Part shown: positions 13,838-20,181 of the stretch, one piece after another
Position numbering within the stretch: the stretch's first letter is position 1
How the letters are laid out: each line of letters starts with the position of its first letter
Origin: an uncultured Eubacteriales bacterium
GTDB taxonomy: Bacteria > Bacillota > Clostridia > Lachnospirales > Anaerotignaceae
Direction: 5' to 3'
Assembly (NCBI GenBank): GCA_900546215.1
Contig: URCD01000036.1
Location: 1 to 20,181 of the forward strand
DNA length: 20,181 bases
Notes under the pieces: generated by a model
The model's input: the letters and a program-made list of their open reading frames with translations, nothing else
Database searches by the model: none
What the model was told of the DNA's origin: nothing
Program-made: the position numbers and the translations under genes

Positions 13838-14713
13838 ATGGATACTAAAAAATATGAAGCTCTTCTGGCTTCAATAAATCTCGGAAGCTTTACAAAGGCG
13901 GCTGAAGTCCTTGGCTGTACTCAATCGGGGCTTACCCATATGATGAATGGACTTGAGCAGGAATTCGGCTTCCAACTGCTGATAAGAGGTCATCATGGTG
14001 TAAAGCCAACGCCAAACTGCAGCAGAATACTGCCCTATATTCAAAAGCTTGTCGAGGCCAATACATCTCTTGACGTTGAGATTAAGCGCGTAAACACTAT
14101 GAAGGATTCTGTTATAAGGATAGGTTCATACACCAGCATTATAATGCACTGGCTTTCAGATGCAGTAAAGAAATTCAATACTGATTACCCGAATATTACC
14201 TTTGAAATAAAGGACGGCGGCGCAGACGATATTTATGGCTGGGTTATGGATGGTACAGTTGATATAGGTTTTTTAAGCCGTCAGGAGGAATACAGAACCG
14301 AGTGGATAACACTAAGAAAGGATCCGCTGCTCGCAATAATGCCGCCCGATGATAATTTTACAAGCAAGCAAATTCCTCTTACTGAATTTAACGGAAAAAA
14401 ATTCCTGATGCCATCCTATGGTCTTAACAAGGATATTTTACGAATGTTTAAAAAATACGGTATTGAGCCTGAAATAAGCAACTCCCATGTAAATTACAAT
14501 GTTATTTTATCAATGGTTGAAAGAGGTTTAGGCATGAGCATACTTTCTGAACTTCTTTTAAAGGGACGTGAGGATAATATAAAGATACTTGAAACAAAGC
14601 CTAAAATTTATCGGGAGCTTGGTATTGCGATACAATCACAGAAATACGCCACAACTGCTGTAAAGAATTTTATAGAATACACAAAGGAAACCGTAGAAGA
14701 AATATACAGATAA
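13838..14713 (+). CDS. LysR family transcriptional regulator
   Basis: This 291-residue protein has the LysR winged helix-turn-helix at residues 1-60 (YEALLASINLGSFTKAAEVL, CTQSGLTHMMNGLEQEFG, LLIRGHHGVKPT) and a type 2 periplasmic-binding-protein effector domain from about 90 onward (VIRIGSYTSIIMHW, VDIGFLSR, LLAIMPPDD, SMVERGLGMSIL). The effector is unknown. AAAGGA lies eight bases before the ATG. It is divergent from spoIVA and followed at once by a terminator, so it is transcribed alone. LysR proteins usually control a divergent neighbour, but here that neighbour is spoIVA, which already has a sporulation-type promoter, so the true target is probably elsewhere (inference). Confidence 0.92.
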   Translation: MDTKKYEALLASINLGSFTKAAEVLGCTQSGLTHMMNGLEQEFGFQLLIRGHHGVKPTPNCSRILPYIQKLVEANTSLDVEIKRVNTMKDSVIRIGSYTSIIMHWLSDAVKKFNTDYPNITFEIKDGGADDIYGWVMDGTVDIGFLSRQEEYRTEWITLRKDPLLAIMPPDDNFTSKQIPLTEFNGKKFLMPSYGLNKDILRMFKKYGIEPEISNSHVNYNVILSMVERGLGMSILSELLLKGREDNIKILETKPKIYRELGIAIQSQKYATTAVKNFIEYTKETVEEIYR

Positions 14714-14748
14714 AAAAACGAGTACGTAAAATTACGTACTCGTTTTTT
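14713..14748. terminator. Bidirectional terminator between the LysR and aminotransferase genes
   Basis: AAAAAACGAGTACGTAA (14713-14729) and TTACGTACTCGTTTTTT (14732-14748) form a very long perfect dyad with T runs on both strands, serving both converging genes. The LysR stop overlaps its left edge and the aminotransferase stop its right edge. Confidence 0.95.
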
Positions 14749-15914
14749 CATATAGTTTCAACACAGTTTTTAATTCTTCTTAGTCCTTCCTCAAGCACAG
14801 CCTTAGGACATGCTATATTTATTCGTTCAAAGCCTTTTCCCTCGTCTCCGAAAAGGTACCCCTCGTCAAGCCAAATTCTTCCTTCATATTTAAGCTTTTT
14901 ATGGAGCTCCCGGCTGTCTAAACCATAGGCCGAAAAATCCAGCCAAACAAGATATGTCGCGTCGGGAACCATTATTTTTATCTTTGGCATATAAGCTTTA
15001 ACGTAACCGCATAAAAATTCCAGATTATCTTTTAAATAAATCATCAGCTGATCCAGCCACTCATCTCCGTGTTTATATGCCGCCTTCATTCCCTCAAGTC
15101 CGAATACTCCGGCCTCCCCATAGTCAAAGCCAGAAGCCGTCATATATTCGTTATACAGTTTTCTTATCTCAGGATTTTTAATTATAACTGATGAAATCTG
15201 CAGCCCCGCAAGATTAAAGGTTTTTGTCGGCGCTGTGCATATAATGCTGTTATTTACTATATCTTCATCAAGTGTTCCAAATGGCACATGCTCTTTTCCC
15301 GGATATACTATATCACAGTGTATTTCATCCGCGACTATAAGTACATTATTGTCAGTACATATACGTCCCAGTTTAATAAGCTCTTCCCTTGTCCATAGCC
15401 TTCCTCCCGGATTTTGAGGGCTGCACAGATAAAACATTTTAACTGACGGTTCCTTTGCTTTTTTCTCAAAGTCGTCAAAGTCAATTTCATACCTATTATT
15501 TTTATATATTAAATTGGAATTGACAAACTCAACCGAATTTCTGACCGCAGATTTAAAAAACGGATAATATACAGGCAGGCTCATTAAAATTTTTTCTCCC
15601 GGCTTTACAAAAATCCTTGTAAACGCATGGAGCGCAGGAACAATTCCCGGGCTGAATGCAATCCATTCTCTCTCAATTTTCCATTTGTGCCGTCTCATAA
15701 ACCATCCTGTGATTGCATCATAAACCTCGTCATTATATATCGAATAGCCAAATACTCCATACTCCGCCCTTTTCTTAAGCGCGTCAACTATAGGCTGTGC
15801 CGTTTTAAAATCCATATCGGCTACCCACATCGGAAGAATATCTGCTTCCGACTGATCCCACTTGCAGCTTAATGTATTTCGTCTTTCAATAATTTCGTCA
15901 AAATTGTATTTCAT
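14748..15914 (-). CDS. PatB/MalY-type PLP-dependent aminotransferase (C-S lyase)
   Basis: This 388-residue pyridoxal-phosphate enzyme of fold type I matches the MalY/PatB group, which contains cystathionine beta-lyases and related class I/II aminotransferases. Family motifs are LPMWVADMDFKTAQPI (27-42), the GVFGYS loop (53-58), FSPGIVPALH, LCSPQNPGGRLW (163-174, Asn168), VADEIHCDIVYP (194-205, Asp196 pairing with the cofactor) and TAPTKTFNLAGLQ (227-239), where Lys231 binds the cofactor. The family cleaves cystathionine or cysteine to pyruvate, ammonia and a thiol; some members also have regulatory or transamination roles, so the exact substrate is open. The ATG at 15914 has GGAGG five bases upstream; in-frame starts up to 15953 are worse. 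It follows the LysR gene on the same strand after 68 bases, so the two may be cotranscribed. Confidence 0.88.
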   Translation of the reverse strand: MKYNFDEIIERRNTLSCKWDQSEADILPMWVADMDFKTAQPIVDALKKRAEYGVFGYSIYNDEVYDAITGWFMRRHKWKIEREWIAFSPGIVPALHAFTRIFVKPGEKILMSLPVYYPFFKSAVRNSVEFVNSNLIYKNNRYEIDFDDFEKKAKEPSVKMFYLCSPQNPGGRLWTREELIKLGRICTDNNVLIVADEIHCDIVYPGKEHVPFGTLDEDIVNNSIICTAPTKTFNLAGLQISSVIIKNPEIRKLYNEYMTASGFDYGEAGVFGLEGMKAAYKHGDEWLDQLMIYLKDNLEFLCGYVKAYMPKIKIMVPDATYLVWLDFSAYGLDSRELHKKLKYEGRIWLDEGYLFGDEGKGFERINIACPKAVLEEGLRRIKNCVETI

Positions 15915-15982
15915 GATGTCCTCCATTTTCCGGCTATATGCATTTTGGCACATAGCTGCTATTTCTAAATTTTATACTCATT

Positions 15983-16858
15983 TTAAATAATCGCTGTTGA
16001 GTTCATGTAATCCCAAAAAGCGGCGGCAATTGCAGAGCGGTAAGTATTTTTATGTGCAATAAGATATATTTCTGATATCAGGCCGTCATCGTCAATTTCA
16101 AAGCTTAACATATCCTCAGCTCTCAAAAGGCTTAACGCTGACTCTGGCATTATTCCAACCCCCATGCCTTTATCAGCCCAAATCGCCGTTGTCCTGGCAT
16201 CCTCGTTTGTACAGACTATTTTAGGCTTTAAATCAAGACTGTCAAAGCGGCTCATTATTATCCTTTCCCATCTTTTATATATAATGAGCGGCTTGCCCTC
16301 TATATCCTTCATGGCTACCTTTCCGGTGCATTTATTGAAAAAAGACTTATTGCCAACCGCATACATTCTCTCTCTTTTCAATGGAAGCTCGTCCATATCG
16401 TCTGATAAAAACGGCGTCCTGACAAATGCAAGCTCAAGTATATTATCTCTGAGCAAATCCAGGGTTTCATAGGTGTTTGATTCCGAAACCTCAAATCTTA
16501 TTCCCGGATATATTTCATGAAACGGCTTTATCCATCTGTCAAGCGCTATTTCCTCTACGGAAGAAACTATGCCAAGCCTTAAAACGCCCTTCATACCGCT
16601 GCTGTAGTCCTTAAGCTCCTTCTTTATAAGCTCAGACATGTCTAAAAGAGACAGCGCCCTTCTATAAAGCATTCTTCCAGCTTCCGTAAGCTGTATTTTT
16701 CTTGCCCCTCTTTCAAATAATATACTGCCAAGCTCCTCCTCAAGCAGGCGTATCTGTGTACTTAATGGCGGCTGAGATATATGAAGTTTTTTGGCCGCAG
16801 ACGATATATTCCCCTCATCCACAACAGTAACAAAATACAAAAGCTGTTTAATATCCAT
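15983..16858 (-). CDS. LysR family transcriptional regulator next to patB-like gene
   Basis: This 291-residue LysR regulator has a textbook N-terminal helix-turn-helix (MDIKQLLYFVTVVDEGNISS, AAKKLHISQPPLSTQIRLLE, LFERGARKIQLTEAGR) and an effector domain from about 90 (VLRLGIVSSVEE, LELAFVRTP, WADKGMGVGIMPESAL). The coinducer is unknown. The ATG at 16858 lies five bases after AGGTGA; a GTG at 16867 overlaps that box. It is upstream of the PatB-like gene on the same strand and divergent from the ABC exporter genes, so either could be its target. A T-N11-A palindrome in the divergent gap is a likely binding site. Confidence 0.93.
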   Translation of the reverse strand: MDIKQLLYFVTVVDEGNISSAAKKLHISQPPLSTQIRLLEEELGSILFERGARKIQLTEAGRMLYRRALSLLDMSELIKKELKDYSSGMKGVLRLGIVSSVEEIALDRWIKPFHEIYPGIRFEVSESNTYETLDLLRDNILELAFVRTPFLSDDMDELPLKRERMYAVGNKSFFNKCTGKVAMKDIEGKPLIIYKRWERIIMSRFDSLDLKPKIVCTNEDARTTAIWADKGMGVGIMPESALSLLRAEDMLSFEIDDDGLISEIYLIAHKNTYRSAIAAAFWDYMNSTAII

Positions 16859-16881
16859 AGAAATCACCTATACGAAAATAG

Positions 16882-16894
16882 TATACAAAGTATA
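16882..16894. promoter_or_regulatory. T-N11-A palindrome in the LysR/ABC divergent gap
   Basis: TATACAAAGTATA is a perfect 5+3+5 dyad that fits the T-N11-A shape of LysR-family sites. It sits 24 bases upstream of the LysR start codon, with partial symmetry extending outward (AAAATA on one side, TTTTT on the other). Confidence 0.5.
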
Positions 16895-16982
16895 TTTTTA
16901 TAATATTTTTAATATATCAATTTTTATGTTAATATAAATACAGATATTTTTCAACCAAAATTTAGAAGGGCGCGGTTTTTAA

Positions 16983-18719
16983 ATGGGTAAAATACTGGTC
17001 TATTTGAAGGATTATAAAAAGGAATCAATATTGGCTCCTCTTTTTAAAATGCTGGAAGCACTTTTTGAGCTGTTTGTGCCTCTTGTTATGGCTAAAGTAA
17101 TTGATATCGGAATAGCTAATTCCGACAAGCCTTATGTTATTAAAATGTGTCTGGTCATGGTGCTGCTTGGTATAATTGGACTGGTCTGCTCTATAACCGC
17201 GCAATATTTTTCTGCAAAGGCGGCATGTGGTTTTGCTACTAAGCTAAGACATGCGCTTTTTAGTCATATTGAGTCTCTATCATTTACGGAAATGGACGTT
17301 ATAGGCACATCAACCCTTATAACAAGAATGACAAGCGATATAAATCAGGTTCAAAACGGCGTAAACATGTTTCTAAGGCTGTTTATGCGTTCTCCATTCA
17401 TCGTTTTCGGCGCAATGATTATGGCCTTCACAATTGATGTTAAATCGGCCCTGATTTTTGTCGTGGCTATCCCCCTTCTTTCTATAGTTGTATTTGGAAT
17501 TATGTACGCCAGTATTCCTCTGTATAAAAAGGTTCAGGCAAATCTGGATAAAGTACTTGGAATAACCAGAGAAAATTTAACAGGTGTACGTGTAATCAGG
17601 GCTTTTCATAAAGAGGACAGTGAAATTGAAAGATTTGAAAATACAAATTTAGCTCTGGCAAGGCTGCAAATGTTTGTAGGGCGTATTTCAGCCCTTATGA
17701 ATCCCGTAACTTATATCATTGTAAATCTTTCAATTGCCGCAATTGTCTGGGAAGGAGGCATAAGGGTTAACAGCGGTATCATAACCCAGGGCGAGGTAGT
17801 GGCTCTCGTTAACTATATGTCTCAGATACTTGTTGAGCTGATTAAGCTGGCTAACCTGATAGTGCTTATTAATAAGGCAATTGCAAGCGGAAACCGCATC
17901 CAAAGTATATTTGAGATAAAATCAAGCCTCATAGAAAAGGAAATTCCTGAAGTAAAGGCTGATACAAGCGGCGAATGCGTACTTTCATTTAATCATGTTT
18001 CGCTTAGATACAAAAACGCTTCACAGGACTCTCTTACAGATATAGATTTTTCAGTTAAAAGGGGTGAAACCGTTGGAATTATAGGCGGAACCGGCTCCGG
18101 AAAAAGCTCGCTTGTAAATATGATTCCCAGATTTTACGACGCGTCAGATGGCTGCATAGAAATAGACGGAATAAATATAAAGGATTATTCTGTCGAAGTC
18201 CTTAGAAAAAAAATAGGAATTGTCATGCAGAAGGCAGTACTGTTTAAAGGTACAGTACGCGAAAACCTGTTGTGGGGTAATGAAAGCGCTTCTGATGAAG
18301 ATATATTTGAAGCACTTAAAACTGCCCAGGCACTGGAAGTTGTTGAAGGGAAAAGAAGCGGTCTTGACTCTGAAGTTGCTCAGGGCGGTAAAAACTTTTC
18401 CGGCGGTCAGAAGCAAAGGCTTACAATCGCCAGAGCTCTAGTAAGAAAGCCTGAAATTCTCATACTTGACGACAGCGCTTCGGCGCTTGATTATGCTACA
18501 GATGCAAGTCTTAGAAAGGCCATTAGGGATATGAAGGACAGCCCGACAGTGTTCATTGTATCCCAAAGGGCCTCTTCGATAAAGTATGCCGATAAAATAG
18601 TTGTGCTTGATGATGGAAAGATAGCAGGAATCGGAAATCACGATGTTCTTCTTGAAACATGCAGCGTTTATCAGGAAATATATTACTCTCAATTCTCAAA
18701 GGATAGAAAGGAGGCATAA
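16983..18719 (+). CDS. ABC exporter, half-transporter with degenerate ATPase site
   Basis: This 578-residue type IV (type I exporter) half-transporter has an N-terminal six-helix membrane domain (about 20-300; MLEALFELFVPLVMAKVIDI at 23-42) and a C-terminal ATPase domain. Walker A GGTGSGKS is at 368-375, the Q-loop VMQKAVLFKGT at 414-424, the signature FSGGQKQR at 472-479 and Walker B LILDDSASALD at 493-503. The catalytic glutamate after Walker B is Asp497 and the switch histidine is Gln528 (VSQRASS), as in the degenerate subunit of heterodimeric exporters such as BmrCD or TM287/288 (known from the family). The partner gene follows after two bases. The substrate is unknown: drugs, peptides or lipids are all possible. 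A GAAGGG box lies about 12 bases before the ATG. Confidence 0.93.
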   Translation: MGKILVYLKDYKKESILAPLFKMLEALFELFVPLVMAKVIDIGIANSDKPYVIKMCLVMVLLGIIGLVCSITAQYFSAKAACGFATKLRHALFSHIESLSFTEMDVIGTSTLITRMTSDINQVQNGVNMFLRLFMRSPFIVFGAMIMAFTIDVKSALIFVVAIPLLSIVVFGIMYASIPLYKKVQANLDKVLGITRENLTGVRVIRAFHKEDSEIERFENTNLALARLQMFVGRISALMNPVTYIIVNLSIAAIVWEGGIRVNSGIITQGEVVALVNYMSQILVELIKLANLIVLINKAIASGNRIQSIFEIKSSLIEKEIPEVKADTSGECVLSFNHVSLRYKNASQDSLTDIDFSVKRGETVGIIGGTGSGKSSLVNMIPRFYDASDGCIEIDGINIKDYSVEVLRKKIGIVMQKAVLFKGTVRENLLWGNESASDEDIFEALKTAQALEVVEGKRSGLDSEVAQGGKNFSGGQKQRLTIARALVRKPEILILDDSASALDYATDASLRKAIRDMKDSPTVFIVSQRASSIKYADKIVVLDDGKIAGIGNHDVLLETCSVYQEIYYSQFSKDRKEA

Positions 18720-18721
18720 TT

Positions 18722-20181
18722 ATGGAAAGAAAGCAGTCGTTTCAAAAGAAGACAATGAAAAAAGTACTGCGTCACATTAGGCCATACATGCCTCTAGTTG
18801 TGTTCTCACTTATAATGGCGGCGGTAACCGTTGCAACGACATTGTACTTTCCTCTTCTTACAGGGAAAGCTATCGACTATATACTTGATCCCGGTAAGGT
18901 TGATTTCCAAGCAATTACACCTATACTTATTAAGATGGCTGTAATTGCCGGTATAACTGCGCTTAGCCAGTGGATTATGAATATATGCAACAACCACATT
19001 ACCTTCAGTGTTACAAAAGATATGCGTGACGAGGCATTTAAAAGAATTGAAATTCTCCCTTTGAAGTATCTGGATAACCATTCATATGGAGATATAGTAA
19101 GCCGGGTTATCGCCGATGTTGACCAGTTTGCAGATGGACTTCTATTAGGCTTTACCCAGTTGTTTACTGGAATTCTCACAATAATCGGAACGTTGTTTTT
19201 TATGTTCAGTGTAAATGCCGCGATAAGCTTAGTTGTGCTGCTTCTGACGCCTTTATCGCTGTTTGTCGCCGCTTTTATAGCAAAAAGGACATATAAGATG
19301 TTCAGGCTGCAATCTGAAACCAGAGGAGAAGAAACAGCATTTATAGACGAAATGATTGGAAATCAGAAGGTCGTTCAGGCTTTCAGCCGGGAAAAAGAAG
19401 GCCTGGAAAGATTTGATGAAATAAACGGACGCCTTGGCAATGCTTCAATGCAGGCTACTTTTTTCTCTTCCATCACAAACCCTTCCACACGTTTTGTAAA
19501 CAGCCTTGTTTACACAAGCGTTGGTATAGTGGGAGCTTTAACGGTTATAGGAGGAGGTCTTTCAGTAGGTCAGCTGTCCGCGGTTTTAAGCTATGCAAAT
19601 CAGTACACAAAGCCTTTCAACGAAATTTCCGGAGTGGTAACTGAACTGCAGAATGCCCTCGCATGTGCCGCAAGGATATTTGAGCTTATAGAAGAAGAGC
19701 CGCAAATTCCTGATTCCTCTGATGCAAAAGTCATTGATGAAGCTGACGGAACGGTTGCACTTAAAGATGTAGAATTCAGCTATTCTCCAGATAAGAAGCT
19801 TATCGAAAATCTTAATCTTAATGTTGAGGCCGGGCAGCGTATAGCCATCGTCGGTCCTACAGGCTGCGGAAAAACAACGCTCATTAATCTTTTAATGAGA
19901 TTTTACGATGTTGACAGCGGCAGTATAGAAATAAACGGTATAGATATAAGAGATATCACCAGAAAGAGCTTAAGGTCTAACTATGGAATGGTACTGCAGG
20001 ACACATGGCTGTTTTCAGGAACTATCTATGAAAACATCAGGTATGGCAGGCTGGGGGCAAGAAAAGATGAGGTTATCGATGCGGCCAGGATGGCAAATGT
20101 CCATCATTTTATCAGAACCCTGCCGGGCGGCTATAACATGATGATCAATGAGGAAGGCAACAATATCTCACAGGGAGAAAA
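18722..20181 (+). CDS. ABC exporter, partner half-transporter (3' end missing)
   Basis: The first 486 codons are present and the gene runs off the right edge. GGAGG lies seven bases before the ATG, and only two bases separate it from the previous stop, so translation is probably coupled. The membrane domain covers about residues 20-330 (VVFSLIMAAVTVATTLYFPL at about 22-41, KRIEILPLKYLDNHSYGD, ETAFIDEMIGNQKVVQAFSR). The ATPase domain begins at about 345, with Walker A GPTGCGKTT near 377-385 and Q-loop GMVLQDTWLFSGT. The last residues in view are the signature motif, written NNISQGE, a common variant in this exporter class. Walker B lies outside the window and should carry the canonical glutamate if this is the active-site partner (prediction). 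Confidence 0.93.
   Translation, partial: MERKQSFQKKTMKKVLRHIRPYMPLVVFSLIMAAVTVATTLYFPLLTGKAIDYILDPGKVDFQAITPILIKMAVIAGITALSQWIMNICNNHITFSVTKDMRDEAFKRIEILPLKYLDNHSYGDIVSRVIADVDQFADGLLLGFTQLFTGILTIIGTLFFMFSVNAAISLVVLLLTPLSLFVAAFIAKRTYKMFRLQSETRGEETAFIDEMIGNQKVVQAFSREKEGLERFDEINGRLGNASMQATFFSSITNPSTRFVNSLVYTSVGIVGALTVIGGGLSVGQLSAVLSYANQYTKPFNEISGVVTELQNALACAARIFELIEEEPQIPDSSDAKVIDEADGTVALKDVEFSYSPDKKLIENLNLNVEAGQRIAIVGPTGCGKTTLINLLMRFYDVDSGSIEINGIDIRDITRKSLRSNYGMVLQDTWLFSGTIYENIRYGRLGARKDEVIDAARMANVHHFIRTLPGGYNMMINEEGNNISQGE

Noticed and set aside
18144..19179. Minus-strand frames opposite the ABC exporter genes
   Set aside because: The plus strand has continuous exporter motifs across the region, including the second gene, which is open to the window end.
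1..20181. CRISPR arrays, tRNA or rRNA genes, insertion sequences, prophage or attachment sites
   Set aside because: No spaced direct repeats, transposase or integrase motifs or recognisable RNA gene segments were found on reading both strands; the gene content is typical chromosomal backbone.

Overview
The window reads as chromosomal backbone DNA of a low-GC, spore-forming anaerobic Firmicute of the class Clostridia, probably close to Lachnospiraceae. The evidence is spoVT and spoIVA, many strong GGAGG ribosome binding sites, frequent TTG and GTG starts, AT-rich intergenic DNA with sharp rho-independent terminators, and gene families common in gut clostridia. I see no tRNA, rRNA, IS element, prophage or CRISPR array. 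Most genes lie on the minus strand.

Region by region. (1) 1-3512, minus: an operon-like string of folC, a 49-codon small gene, a zinc-ribbon/TPR membrane protein, a DUF402 protein whose last part is frameshifted, and the start of radC (cut by the window edge). Three of these five genes start with TTG or GTG. (2) 3644-4552, minus: a single-gene SPL-family radical SAM protein. (3) 4632-6542, minus: a secreted protein with C-terminal SLH repeats. Its promoter carries nine consecutive G in the -35/-10 spacer, the layout of a phase-variable promoter. (4) 6693-7994, minus: a lactate-racemase-domain (LarA-like) protein with a near-consensus promoter and dyad symmetries upstream. (5) 8465-9013, plus: spoVT. 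(6) 9061-11981, minus: a tight operon of an HD-domain hydrolase, an alpha/beta hydrolase lacking its nucleophile serine (GHGMGS), a small multidrug-export-family membrane protein, and rsmA. (7) 12143-13621, minus: spoIVA with a sigma-E-like promoter, divergent from (8) a LysR regulator at 13838-14713, plus. (9) 14748-16858, minus: a LysR regulator followed by a PatB/MalY-type aminotransferase. (10) 16983-20181, plus: a two-gene heterodimeric ABC exporter, the second gene cut by the window end.

These are mainly housekeeping functions: folate, rRNA methylation, DNA repair, sporulation and export. I did not find a convincing new multi-gene system. The observations most worth checking are the poly-G promoter of the surface protein, the missing nucleophile in the operon-encoded hydrolase, the frameshifted DUF402 C-terminus and the unannotated small gene after folC. 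All functions are assigned by eye from motifs and remembered family sequences; no searches were run.
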